From NCBI GenBank assembly GCA_015062085.1, contig SUVI01000011.1, forward strand, positions 1 through 43,462: DNA of 43,462 bases, read 5' to 3'. Below, piece after piece: positions 1 to 8,233 of the stretch. The notes under the pieces were generated by a model, which saw nothing but the letters and a program-made list of their open reading frames with translations, ran no database searches and was not told the DNA's origin. Source of the DNA: Planctomycetaceae bacterium. Its GTDB lineage: Bacteria > Planctomycetota > Planctomycetia > Pirellulales > Thermoguttaceae. Numbering within the stretch: the stretch's first letter is position 1; every line of letters begins with the position of its first letter. The translations under genes were made by a program, and so were the position numbers.

Positions 1-251
1 GGTGCAAAGGGCTCACATCGGTGACGATTTCAGAAAGTGTGAAAGTGATTGCCGACAATGCGTTTGAAGATTGCAGCAGCTCGCTTACGATCCATGGGAA
101 GTACTGGTCTTGTGCCCAACGCTATGCCAAGCAAAAAAATATACGTTTCAAGGGGAAATATTCAGCCGCAACATGTCGATATTTCATCTACATGCTTCTT
201 GCTATCGCGATTTTGGTGATGTGGGTGATTTTACAGTTGGTGCAGCTATGA
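1..251 (+). CDS. C-terminal end of a BspA-like leucine-rich repeat protein with a terminal membrane segment (5' truncated by window edge)
   Basis: The frame is open from the window edge and ends at a TGA at 249-251. It begins inside a treponemal/BspA-type LRR (LRR_5) unit, reading [18 protein letters not shown], followed by the usual closing segment of such proteins (an HGK then [12 protein letters not shown]). A hydrophobic stretch of about 18 residues ([17 protein letters not shown]) follows, so the protein probably ends in a membrane anchor. Most of the gene lies upstream of the window, so domain order, signal peptide and true start cannot be seen. LRR_5 proteins are usually surface or secreted binding proteins; the function here is unknown. 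A second LRR remnant follows directly in another frame. Confidence 0.6.
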   Translation, partial: CKGLTSVTISESVKVIADNAFEDCSSSLTIHGKYWSCAQRYAKQKNIRFKGKYSAATCRYFIYMLLAIAILVMWVILQLVQL

Positions 252-516
252 TAGATACGGAGATTCGGTCATTCTAGAGCGATATTACGGTCTCGCTTCC
301 TCCGTTGAGATCCCAGACGGCGTTACGAGCATTGGAGACGAAGCATTCCGCGACTGCGACAGCCTCACGTCGGTGACGATCCCCGAAAGCGTGACGTGCA
401 TCGGAGAGAACGTGTTCCGCAACTGCGACTGTTTCATCCTCACGATCTACGGAAAGGCGGAGTCAGAGGCGGAACGGTATGCGAAGGAGAATGGGATCAA
501 ATTCGAAGTAGAGTAA
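229..516 (+). pseudogene. Start-less BspA-like LRR remnant
   Basis: Frame 1 reads [17 protein letters not shown] and then [17 protein letters not shown], two clear LRR_5 units, and closes with [12 protein letters not shown] and a TAA at 514-516. This is the normal C-terminus of such proteins. The frame is closed by TGA at 226-228 and has no ATG or other credible start before the first repeat. It overlaps the tail of the preceding LRR gene in a different frame. I read it as the surviving 3' end of a second LRR gene, left by deletion or recombination between paralogues. A frameshifted extension of the upstream gene is possible but less likely, because both pieces carry their own C-terminal module. 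Confidence 0.6.
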
Positions 517-530
517 CGTTTTGATTTTTC

Positions 531-590
531 ACGCGGAGGATGCGGAGGGGTGGGCGTTTGGTTTCACACACTCCGCGTCCTTTGCGTTTT
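531..590 (+). terminator. Rho-independent terminator after the LRR remnant
   Basis: A 16-nt arm at 532-547 pairs with 571-586 around a 23-nt loop and is followed by TTTT and a T-rich stretch. All 16 positions pair in the plus-strand RNA if three G-U wobbles are allowed. On the opposite strand the same positions would be mismatches, so the signal is directional. Confidence 0.6.
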
Positions 591-723
591 CTTGACCGCT
601 TCGCGCGAGTATTTCCAGCCAGCGGCCTCTTCTTTTCCTCAAACACGCATTTTCAGTGAAGAAACGCGGGAAGTTCTCCGATGATTTATTAGAATCGTGT
701 TTATTTTAAAAGGAGAAAGAAAA

Positions 724-1353
724 ATGGCTGACGAACGCGTTCTGGTCATTCCGACCGATTTTTTTCACCAGCTGGGCTGGTTTCAGGGATTTACGGCAGA
801 GGCGGAGAAGTTCATCCCGCAGATCCTTGACGCCTCGGTCGTGAGTTTTCGTCCGAGAAGTGAAGTGGAACAGGATCCCGGTTTCAAACAGCTGATCCCG
901 TACATGATCTTCCGCTGGACAGATGCGGACGGACAGACGCACATTTTCCGCTACACACGGGGAAAAGGGATGGGAGAAGGCCGCCTTCATCTCAAGCACA
1001 GCGTCGGTGTCGGCGGGCATCTTTCCGAAGCAGACTGTGAAGGCGCCGCCGACAATTCGGCCGTCTATCACACGGGCATGGAACGCGAACGCGCGGAAGA
1101 AGTCCGGATCGAAACGGAGATCCTCGGCGAATCGATCGTCGGACTGATCAATGACGATGAGACCGAAGTCGGAAAAGTCCATCTCGGCGTCGTACACGTG
1201 ATCGACGTGGCGGAACCCCGCGTTTTCCCGAATGAAGAAAACGTTCTGGAGACCGGTTTTTTCCCCGTCGCGGAACTTCTGAAGGATCTCGGCGGCTACG
1301 AAACGTGGTCATCCCTGACACTTGAAGCGCTCTGGGGCGGGAAGACGAGCTGA
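724..1353 (+). CDS. Nudix-like phosphoesterase/hydrolase, 209 aa
   Basis: Start chosen at the ATG at 724, where AAAAGGAG lies about 10 nt upstream; an in-frame start at 697 would add nine residues and has no such site. The protein has no signal peptide and is probably cytosolic. Residues 97-102 (GGHLSE) and 121-126 (RERAEE) resemble the Nudix box elements G-x5-E and REUxEE, but the linker between them is longer than the canonical seven residues. It is therefore a divergent Nudix-fold protein, a type often annotated as phosphoesterase. Nudix enzymes hydrolyse nucleoside diphosphates linked to another moiety; the substrate here cannot be told. Only 3 nt separate its stop from the next start, so the two genes are probably co-transcribed. 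Confidence 0.6.
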   Translation: MADERVLVIPTDFFHQLGWFQGFTAEAEKFIPQILDASVVSFRPRSEVEQDPGFKQLIPYMIFRWTDADGQTHIFRYTRGKGMGEGRLHLKHSVGVGGHLSEADCEGAADNSAVYHTGMERERAEEVRIETEILGESIVGLINDDETEVGKVHLGVVHVIDVAEPRVFPNEENVLETGFFPVAELLKDLGGYETWSSLTLEALWGGKTS

Positions 1354-1356
1354 GTC

Positions 1357-2823
1357 ATGGCACGGTACGCGCGGGTACATTTTGGGAGTTTGCTTCTTCT
1401 CCAGCTCATTCTGCTGACCGGGATGCCGCAAAACCTTCCGGCAGTTGACGGAGCGGGAGATCAGGATTTTGCGCCAAGTCCACCCAATGCGGACGGAGAT
1501 CCGAACAGTTCCGGAGATTCGAACCGTTCCCCTTCCGGGAGTCTTCTTTTGAGTGAGGGGATCGCTCCGAACGTGACGTTTGAAGGCTGGGATCCTCGGG
1601 AAGAGCGCTTCATTTTCCTGCAAAGCGGGCGCCAGTTCGCCTTTGAGCCGACACAGTTCCTTCGGTGGGGCAGTCTGGCGGAGTTTTCCGTGACGGATGC
1701 GTGCCTCGTTCTTTCAGATGGCAGCATTCTCAGCGGTCTGCCACTCTGCACACGGACGGCGGACCTGAACTCGCAGAACGCGCAAGTTCCCCATTCCGCA
1801 CCGTTTCCGTCTCTGACCTCCGCGAAAGAGCAGGAAGTTCTGGAGTGGGAAAATCCATTCTTCGGGACGCTGACGTTTTCACTGAATGAGCTTGGCGGGA
1901 TCGTTTTCCCGGGTCTCCCCAATTCGCAAAGAGAACCGCTGCTCCCCGAGCTTCTTCACTCCCCGCGCGGGCGTGATGTGCTCGTTTTCCGGACAGGCGA
2001 GCGTCTTGAGGGAGAAATTTTGAGCATTTCAGAAGAAAGCGTCCGATTTCAGACGCGCGACCTAAGTCTCCCGCCGACCGAAACGTTTCTTCCGGCCTCC
2101 CAAGTCCTTGAGATCTCCCAATTCCAGCTCGCCGCCCTCCTTTTTTCGACCGAGCTTCGGATCCGCACACCGTTTTCCAGCGCGGAAAAGTACTTTTGGA
2201 TCGGCCTTTCCGATGGATCCCTCCTCCGCATGAGTCCGCAAAGTTCCCGATTCCCGCTGGCTTCCGTGACGCGCGGCGCGGTTTTTTACCTAGAATCGCC
2301 ACAGGAATCGCAAAAATTTTTCGACTCGTCTCTGACTTCGGCGGCTGCAGAGCTCTCAGAACTCCGCTGGCTGGATGAGATACCGCCCAGTGAAGTCCGT
2401 CTTCAAGATCCGTTTGGCAATGAGGCGTCCATTTCGCAGACGGTTTTCTGGAACGCGCAAGCAGCAGCCGACGGCCAGCGTCTGCGTTCCGGGGGAAAGG
2501 TCTGCCGACGGGGTTTTGGAGTCCGCGGAAATACCGTTCTGATCTGGAAACTGGATCCAAATTTCAGCATTTTCGGCACGATCCCGACCCTAAGTTCCTC
2601 CTTCCCCGGCGTTTCGGTCCGATTTCGCATCTACACCGACAAGAAACTGGCGGCAGAACGCACGTTAAACTCCGACTCCAAACCGGAGCTTCTTCGCGTT
2701 CCGATCTCCGGAGCCTCCGAACTTCGTCTCGAAACCGAGATCCTTACGCCCCCGGACAGTTCCCTCGCGCCCACGCTTGACGCTGCTTGGCTCGACGCAT
2801 TTCTGGTCCCCTCAGAAAACTGA
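1357..2823 (+). CDS. Secreted protein with C-terminal NPCBM/NEW2-like domain, 488 aa
   Basis: The N-terminus (MARYARVHFGSLLLLQLILL) is a signal peptide or signal anchor, followed by a Pro/Ser/Asp-rich linker. Residues of roughly 70-330 look beta-rich and contain repeated phrases of the type 'LSDGSILSGLPL', 'FRTGERLEGEIL' and 'GLSDGSLLRMS', as in planctomycete proteins built from short DGS-type beta motifs. The last 120 residues (SGGKVCRRGFGVRGNTVLIW, then a strand-rich segment with RFRIYTDKKLAAERTL) resemble the NPCBM/NEW2 carbohydrate-binding fold found on secreted planctomycete proteins. A role in the periplasm or on the surface in glycan binding is inferred. It starts 3 nt after the Nudix-like gene and converges on the minus-strand gene ending at 2869. 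Confidence 0.6.
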   Translation: MARYARVHFGSLLLLQLILLTGMPQNLPAVDGAGDQDFAPSPPNADGDPNSSGDSNRSPSGSLLLSEGIAPNVTFEGWDPREERFIFLQSGRQFAFEPTQFLRWGSLAEFSVTDACLVLSDGSILSGLPLCTRTADLNSQNAQVPHSAPFPSLTSAKEQEVLEWENPFFGTLTFSLNELGGIVFPGLPNSQREPLLPELLHSPRGRDVLVFRTGERLEGEILSISEESVRFQTRDLSLPPTETFLPASQVLEISQFQLAALLFSTELRIRTPFSSAEKYFWIGLSDGSLLRMSPQSSRFPLASVTRGAVFYLESPQESQKFFDSSLTSAAAELSELRWLDEIPPSEVRLQDPFGNEASISQTVFWNAQAAADGQRLRSGGKVCRRGFGVRGNTVLIWKLDPNFSIFGTIPTLSSSFPGVSVRFRIYTDKKLAAERTLNSDSKPELLRVPISGASELRLETEILTPPDSSLAPTLDAAWLDAFLVPSEN

Positions 2824-2868
2824 AAAGTCCTCAAAAAAACGAGGCTGCGCCATCACGCCATTACAGCA

Positions 2869-4479
2869 TTACGGCAGCTCGGAAAGCTCCACTTCACGCA
2901 CGACGCGGCACTCCGGAACTCCGATGCGGATCCTGCGTTCCGAGACCCACGAGAGCGGAAGAAAAAGGGACTCTTTTTCCACTTCGCGCAAATCAGCCGA
3001 AAAAAGCGGGATCCGTCCAACCAGCGAGCCATCCGTCAGCGACAGAATATCAAGCGCAAATTCTCCCCGTTCCCCCAAAAAAAGACTGGGAATATACGCA
3101 AACTTTCCGTCCGCCAGCGGCTCCCCAACGTAAGTCCTCCAGGGAGTCTCCGGCACGGCGATCCCCAGCAGTGCACCTTCCCGCGAAAGATCCAGAAACG
3201 CAAGATACGTCTGCGGCCGAGTCTCACTCACCCCTTCCGGCCAAAATGTCACGCGTGTCCCCATCCTGACCGCCAGAATGTTCGTTTCCGGACTAAAAGC
3301 CCCAAAACTCGGCACTTCTGCCATTTCCGCCTCAAGATCCCGTTTTCGGTCCGAAAAAAGCGTTCCGCGCTGCTCTTCCGGAAGAAGGTCCTCGAAAAGG
3401 ATCCGTCCCTCGTGATCCTGTACCTGGATCATCGAAATGCGGAACTTCTGCAAAAATTCCGGCTTTTCAGAATTCTCGCAAGACGCGGCAAATTTCCGGA
3501 TCTCTTCGGATCTCGCTCGCAGGACTTCGAGCGCAGGAAGCTCCGTCAAACGCTGCCTTCCCGGCACATTTTCCGGCGAAAAACGTTCCCGTTCCGCCAA
3601 TTCCGCTTCCCAAAATCGAGCAGCCTCCAGAGTTCTCCCTTCATTCCATGCGAGACAGGCAAGGATCTCAAGAATTTCAGCTTCAAAAGAAGAGTACGGA
3701 TTCCGCCGGCGGATACGCTCCAGAAAAACGGCCGGCGAGGTCCCAAAAGAATGAGCGGAAAGTCCGGAAACTCCTTTCGACTGCGTTTTCGCGAAAAATC
3801 CCAACGCGGCAAGTTCCTCACGCACGTTCGCGTCCGCCCAGGCACGCCATGCGCTCCTCCCGGCTTCCGGAAGTCCAAGGATCCACTCTCCGCAGACATC
3901 TGCAACCGTGCGCGGACAAACCGGCACTAGTTCCCCTTCAACCGTACTCGCATTTCCTCTCCAGATCCGGTTTCCCGAGGCCGCACTCGCAGTCTCCAAA
4001 ACTTTCCGCTCAGTTCCGGGCACGTAACGGTCTGCCGCTAGGAGCAGAAAACCGCTCATTTCCGAAAATGCACTTTCCCAATCTTCCGAACGCAAACTTT
4101 CTTCAATGGCTCCAAAACGCTCCGCTTCTTCAGGCGTGAGTTCCGGAAAACGCACATCCGAAAGCGGGACGGCAGTCAATGCCGTCAAAGAACCATGAGA
4201 TCCTGCCCCAAAATCATTCTCATTCTCCTGCACAGTTCCAGCCTGCACAGTTCCAGCCTGCACTGTTCCAGCCTGCACTGTTCCAGCCTGCACAGTGTAA
4301 GTTCCCGCCGCTGCGCCGGGCGTTTGCGCCTCCAGTCCACAGGAAAGAGGGAACGCATTCAAAACTGCCGCCGCGATCAGCATTCTGCGCCGCAGAGGAA
4401 TGAAGACGGAAAGTCCGGACGTCCAGAAAAAAGTTTCAGCCCGGCAAGACGTCAGCTCGGCAGCTCCTTTCACGTACAT
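2869..4479 (-). CDS. Exported protein with VQAGT repeat and propeller-like C-terminal half, 536 aa
   Basis: The first hydrophobic segment comes after RRR (RRRMLIAAAVLNAFPLSCGL), at about residues 30-50, and fits a signal peptide or lipoprotein-like signal. The first Met has a GGAG only a few nt away, so the true start could be the internal Met before that segment. Mature residues begin with five VQAGT repeats, encoded by a 15-bp tandem repeat. A helical middle region (EEAERFGAIEESLRSEDW and onward) looks TPR-like. The last 200 residues alternate short strands and turns, with GAFSPETNILAVRMG and YLAFLDLSREGALLGIA, resembling WD40-type beta-propeller blades. It is last in the 8233-2869 cluster, 45 nt after the gene upstream. 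No known family was recognised with confidence. Confidence 0.6.
   Translation of the reverse strand: MYVKGAAELTSCRAETFFWTSGLSVFIPLRRRMLIAAAVLNAFPLSCGLEAQTPGAAAGTYTVQAGTVQAGTVQAGTVQAGTVQENENDFGAGSHGSLTALTAVPLSDVRFPELTPEEAERFGAIEESLRSEDWESAFSEMSGFLLLAADRYVPGTERKVLETASAASGNRIWRGNASTVEGELVPVCPRTVADVCGEWILGLPEAGRSAWRAWADANVREELAALGFFAKTQSKGVSGLSAHSFGTSPAVFLERIRRRNPYSSFEAEILEILACLAWNEGRTLEAARFWEAELAERERFSPENVPGRQRLTELPALEVLRARSEEIRKFAASCENSEKPEFLQKFRISMIQVQDHEGRILFEDLLPEEQRGTLFSDRKRDLEAEMAEVPSFGAFSPETNILAVRMGTRVTFWPEGVSETRPQTYLAFLDLSREGALLGIAVPETPWRTYVGEPLADGKFAYIPSLFLGERGEFALDILSLTDGSLVGRIPLFSADLREVEKESLFLPLSWVSERRIRIGVPECRVVREVELSELP
4227..4297. repeat. 15-bp tandem repeat encoding VQAGT
   Basis: The unit CCTGCACAGTTCCAG occurs about five times at 4227, 4242, 4257, 4272 and 4287, with one recurrent A/T variant. 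It is in frame and adds five residues per copy just after the predicted signal sequence, so copy-number change would lengthen the linker without a frameshift. Confidence 0.9.
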
Positions 4480-4524
4480 TTCTCCTTTCTTTTCCGTCAG
4501 CAGGAAGCCGACACGGTTTCGGAA

Positions 4525-7296
4525 TCAGTTTCTCTCACGGGCTTCCATCTTCGCATTGGGATCCTGCGTTTCGCGAAAGCGCTTCAAAAACATTTCTATC
4601 TGGAAAAGAACCAAAGGATCCTGCCTCACGATGAGCGTTTTGCTAGGCAAGTCAAAGTAAATGGCCCCCGCCCCGCCGTTTCGGGTCCATGTGTGCGCCT
4701 CGATCGTCGAGCAGATCCCGTTTACGATCGTCCCGGCAGCCGCGGAATTCCGGATCAGGTCGCCGACCGGATAAAAATCGACGAGCATTTTCCTGCGCGC
4801 TTCCAGGTAGGTCGTGAGGAAGAAAACGTTTTCATTCACCGGATAGCAAAAAAGCGGGACGTTTTTCAAGATGTCCGTCGCAGCTTCCTCCATCGGGATC
4901 CCTTCAAAACGATAGACGCACGGCAAATCAAGGATCGAGGCGGGAAGCTCTCGCTTCTTTCCCTCAAGATCCGGTACGTCGGCATCCGGAATGACTGCGG
5001 TGATCGGCACCATAGCGATCGCGTCCTCGTCGAAAATAACCTGCGCACCAGCACAGCGCATGACCTCCGTCAATGCCTGACGCAGTGTCGTCCCATCGCT
5101 CAGATCGCAATCGATCGGCGTTCGCCGTACTTTCTCCGAAAGCGCGTACCGCGGTACGATCCCGGAATCGACGATCTCCGTTCCGTCCTGCATTCCCTTC
5201 CGTCTCTGCCCCGGCTGGGTCGGAAGAGTCCGCAGCTCCATGTTTCGCGCCCGGCGAATTTTGTCGCAGAAGATCTCGACCTCCTGAATGACGGACGGAT
5301 ACTGCTGGAGCGAGATCTTGCTTTTCGCGGCATTGGCGGTCAAGCGTCCCGTTCCGTTTCCCTCTTCCCAAAGTGCCGGATGCACGAACTGCGGAATGAT
5401 CTTCGCGAGTTCACCGAGTCCAGACTGTCCGGAGGCTTCCGTCGCATACGTTGCAGCCAGATCTTCAAGTTCAAGTACTTTCCGAGTCGGTTTTTCACCC
5501 CGTGCAGCCGCGCTTCGAGCGATTTCAGCAGCCTCCCACCCCACGAGACGCAGAGTCGAACCGACCGAAATGACCCCAAGGCCGACCGAATAGAGACCCG
5601 TATCGAGGGTTTCACGCAGCGTCGTACGTTCCAATTCCAGAGTCACGGGCATTTCCTGCGAGATGCCGAGCCGTCCCAGTTTACGCCAATCCGCAGTGAT
5701 CCGCTCTCCGCTCATTTGGGACGCAAACTGAGTGAGCGAACTCACCGGTCTGCGCGACATCGAGACCGACTCCAGTGAAATGGTCAACTTCTCCGCACTG
5801 CTCCGCTGAAGGTACTCCGCTTCCGGAGCCGTTACGCGGAACGTCTTCATCTGCGGCAGAGACGGCGTCTCCTGAACGGTCTCCTCACCCGGTACCGGTG
5901 CGTGGAGCGGCTCTTCGCCATTTTCCGCGGACGGCATTTCAGCGGCCTGGTCATGCGGAGCACTCGAACGCGAAACATCTTCCGACTCCGTGCTCCCCGC
6001 CGTTTCTGCCGGCTGATCCCCATCGATCTCCGGAACGGCCTCAAAATTCAGTACAGGATCATCCCCGGAGTAAACTCGCGAACGCTTTCGCCGATCAAAC
6101 ACCAATGCGTCAGGATCCGATCCAGTCTCCATTCCCGATCCAGTCTCCATTCCCGATCCAGTCTCCATTCCCGATCCAGTCTCCGTTTCCGATCCAGTCT
6201 CCGTTTCCGCCGGATCATTTTCGGGGACCGTCTGCGTCTCGTTTTCCGACGCAGGATCCGAAAGCACGCTCTCCTCTCCAGTTCCCGCAGTTCCATCCGC
6301 CGATGCAGGATCTTGACTCCCAGTTTCCAGCTCCGTTCCCAGTTCTTCCGTAAGTTTCTTTCCCAGCGCGCTCTGCATGACGTTTTGAAGCGAGTCCGTC
6401 CCCGAAGCGTGAGTTTCCGATCCGTCAGAGTTTTCCTCTAAAAGCTCAGTCCCTCCGCTCTCTTCCGTTTCCGACATCTCCTCATCCTGTCCGTCTTGAG
6501 CTTCATCTTGAGCTTCATCTTGAGCTTCATCCTGAGCTTCATCTTGACTTTCAGCCAGATCCGCAGCCTCCGAAAGCGCGTCTTCTTCTAGGTCAGACTC
6601 CGCCCCAAGAGCGTCATCTCCGGAATTGGATCCCGCCTCATGATCCGCCGCTCGAGTCTCCGAAACTTCCGGCAATTTCAGCTCGAGAGCCGTTTCTTTT
6701 CCATCTTTTTTCAAGAAAGAGAAACCCAAAACTCCCGCGAGAAAGATCCCTCCCGCGACGCTCCCCATGACGAGCGCCAGCCCGCGCGGCGTCCAGCCCG
6801 GCACAGACTCGGCGTCAAATTCAAAATCGCTGTTTCCGAGCTCTTCTTCATCTTCGATTTCAATGCTCTCCGTTCCCGCGGCACTCCCAACGTTTCCGGT
6901 TTCCCGCGGCCAAGAAGGAACTTCTCCAAGCGCATCCGATCTCCTCTCACCCCAAGACGGAACACCGCCGACAGACAGAGGATCTGACTGTGTAGAATGC
7001 GCAGACCGTGCGGAACTCGCAGATCGTGCGGAACTCGCAGATCGTGCGGAATGCTCAGAATGCGTCTCCGGCACAGGAGGCGGTGACGGCAGTTTCATCG
7101 AATGGCTTTCCGAGTCCTCCTCTGCAGGCTCGTTCCTGCCGTTAGGACCGCATTCCTCCCCGCTTTCCATTTTTTCGACGAGGACCATGCTTTCACATTT
7201 CGGACACGGAATGATCTGTCCCACCCTGGATCCATCGTAGAAACGGATCCTGGCTCCGCACGTCGTGCAGTTTACACAAAAAAGAGTCTTTTTCAT
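4525..7296 (-). CDS. Zinc-ribbon membrane protein with acidic linker and secretin-like repeats, 923 aa
   Basis: The N-terminus carries a short zinc ribbon of the MJ0042 type (CVNCTTCGARIRF, then PCPKCESMVL), cytosolic by position. A single TM segment lies near residues 170-195 (GLALVMGSVAGGIFLAGVLG). A long disordered acidic region follows, with tandem DEAQ and ETGSGM repeats. From about residue 510 to the end there are repeated alpha/beta units: SLTQFASQMSGERITADW, LRQALTEVMRCAGAQVIFDE, and near the end IYFDLPSKTLIVRQ. These resemble the secretin N-domain/STN-like modules common in planctomycete envelope proteins. No secretin pore domain was seen, so it is not a complete secretin. It probably links the cytosol to a periplasmic assembly. 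It is second of three genes in the cluster. No clear ribosome-binding site precedes its ATG. Confidence 0.65.
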   Translation of the reverse strand: MKKTLFCVNCTTCGARIRFYDGSRVGQIIPCPKCESMVLVEKMESGEECGPNGRNEPAEEDSESHSMKLPSPPPVPETHSEHSARSASSARSASSARSAHSTQSDPLSVGGVPSWGERRSDALGEVPSWPRETGNVGSAAGTESIEIEDEEELGNSDFEFDAESVPGWTPRGLALVMGSVAGGIFLAGVLGFSFLKKDGKETALELKLPEVSETRAADHEAGSNSGDDALGAESDLEEDALSEAADLAESQDEAQDEAQDEAQDEAQDGQDEEMSETEESGGTELLEENSDGSETHASGTDSLQNVMQSALGKKLTEELGTELETGSQDPASADGTAGTGEESVLSDPASENETQTVPENDPAETETGSETETGSGMETGSGMETGSGMETGSDPDALVFDRRKRSRVYSGDDPVLNFEAVPEIDGDQPAETAGSTESEDVSRSSAPHDQAAEMPSAENGEEPLHAPVPGEETVQETPSLPQMKTFRVTAPEAEYLQRSSAEKLTISLESVSMSRRPVSSLTQFASQMSGERITADWRKLGRLGISQEMPVTLELERTTLRETLDTGLYSVGLGVISVGSTLRLVGWEAAEIARSAAARGEKPTRKVLELEDLAATYATEASGQSGLGELAKIIPQFVHPALWEEGNGTGRLTANAAKSKISLQQYPSVIQEVEIFCDKIRRARNMELRTLPTQPGQRRKGMQDGTEIVDSGIVPRYALSEKVRRTPIDCDLSDGTTLRQALTEVMRCAGAQVIFDEDAIAMVPITAVIPDADVPDLEGKKRELPASILDLPCVYRFEGIPMEEAATDILKNVPLFCYPVNENVFFLTTYLEARRKMLVDFYPVGDLIRNSAAAGTIVNGICSTIEAHTWTRNGGAGAIYFDLPSKTLIVRQDPLVLFQIEMFLKRFRETQDPNAKMEARERN
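6119..6208. repeat. 18-bp tandem repeat encoding ETGSGM-type units
   Basis: The unit GATCCAGTCTCCATTCCC starts at 6119, 6137, 6155, 6173 and 6191, with the last copies diverging (ATT to GTT). It is in frame within the acidic linker of the minus-strand gene. Confidence 0.9.
6494..6553. repeat. 12-bp tandem repeat encoding DEAQ
   Basis: The unit TCTTGAGCTTCA starts at 6494, 6506, 6518 and 6530, with a diverged copy at 6542. It encodes repeated Asp-Glu-Ala-Gln in the same acidic linker as the 18-bp repeat at 6119. A further in-frame 18-bp repeat lies at about 7007-7050. Confidence 0.85.
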
Positions 7297-7395
7297 CGTC
7301 TGCCGTCAGCTTTCCCCCGGGGGCAAAACATTCCAATCTTCCATTCGATCCCCAGTCCGCAAACCCATTCCGCGTCCTGCGGGAACCTTCTGCCG

Positions 7396-7457
7396 TCTGC
7401 ATCGTATCTGCATCGTATCTGCATCGTATCTGCATCGTGTCTGCATCGTGTCTGCAT
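7396..7457. repeat. 11-bp tandem repeat in the leader of the zinc-ribbon gene
   Basis: The unit TCTGCATCGTA (TCTGCATCGTG in the last copies) starts at 7396, 7407, 7418, 7429 and 7440, with a partial copy at 7451. It lies between the stop of the upstream gene (7478) and the next start (7296). The unit is not a multiple of three, so it is unlikely to be coding. One unit is about one helical turn, so bound proteins would sit on one DNA face; alternatively it acts as leader RNA. Confidence 0.9.
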
Positions 7458-7477
7458 TCAGCCTGCGTTCCGTTCGG

Positions 7478-8233
7478 CTATTCGACCCGGAACGAAAGTC
7501 CGCTGCTTGCTCGAAGATCCAGGTAGTAGATCCTTCCGGGCTGGAGCCTCTGCGACGGAGCCTCACCGTGGATCGCGTGGATCCCCAGCTCCTTCTGTTT
7601 TGCCCGATCATTGGAGATGGCCCAGAAATTCTCCCAGATCTCCTTTTCAAATGCAGCCACTTCCTCGTCTTTATCGGAACTTCGGTAAACGGGCGGAATG
7701 GTACCGTCCTGATCCACACGGAACCCCTGCGACGGAGCCTGATTTTCACCAAAGATCCTCTGAAACGAAACGAGCGAACGATTTCGAAGCAGATCGGCCG
7801 TCTCTACGAAAATTTTGTCAAATTTGACGACCAGCGCATCGACGTAGATCATGTCTCCAGCGACGGAGAATTCCGCCGGTTTCGCTGCAATGGCTCCCGT
7901 GACGGGATCGAACTCTGTGAAGCGGATCTTCGTTTCGAGGATCTTGTTCGGGTCTTCCGGATCCATGGTCTGCTCAAGAACTTCGACCCTGGCGGTACGG
8001 AAATCCCGCATCAGGTAATGATTGGCAACACTAAGTTTCTGATTTTCCTGCGTCAGCTCCTGATTCTCCTGAGTAAGTCCCAGATTCTCCTGGGTGAGAG
8101 TCTCATTCTCGGACCGAAGAGACCCAAGTTCCTGAAAGGCGGTCCGATTGCTTTGGGAAAAGTTCTGCGCCAAAAACAGTCCGCAGCAAAGCAAAACCAG
8201 AATGACGATACACTGAGTCAGTAAAGTCTTCAT
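7478..8233 (-). CDS. Membrane-anchored coiled-coil protein, 251 aa
   Basis: The N-terminus (MKTLLTQCIVILVLLCCGLF) is a TM or signal-anchor helix. It is followed by a short coiled coil built on seven-residue repeats (LTQENLG, LTQENQE, LTQENQK) at about residues 45-70. The rest is a compact alpha/beta domain of about 180 residues, ending in a strand-rich segment (QRLQPGRIYYLDLRASSG). I do not recognise the family. The repeat geometry suggests an oligomer held outside the inner membrane. It is first in the three-gene minus cluster, 181 nt ahead of the zinc-ribbon gene. An AAGGAG on the minus strand lies about 30 nt before the start, too far to decide it; no in-frame start exists upstream. It is divergent from the large array starting at 8648. 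Confidence 0.6.
   Translation of the reverse strand: MKTLLTQCIVILVLLCCGLFLAQNFSQSNRTAFQELGSLRSENETLTQENLGLTQENQELTQENQKLSVANHYLMRDFRTARVEVLEQTMDPEDPNKILETKIRFTEFDPVTGAIAAKPAEFSVAGDMIYVDALVVKFDKIFVETADLLRNRSLVSFQRIFGENQAPSQGFRVDQDGTIPPVYRSSDKDEEVAAFEKEIWENFWAISNDRAKQKELGIHAIHGEAPSQRLQPGRIYYLDLRASSGLSFRVE

Noticed and set aside
4195..5778. 527-codon plus-strand frame
   Set aside because: Antisense to two minus-strand genes, with low-complexity sequence created by the 15-bp repeat.
4525..7296. Complete secretin of a type II or III secretion system
   Set aside because: Only N-domain-like repeats are visible; no secretin pore domain, and no other secretion genes lie nearby.
7396..7457. CRISPR-like array
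   Set aside because: Units are only 11 bp with no spacers; it is a simple tandem repeat. The same applies to 18096, 22420 and 33684.
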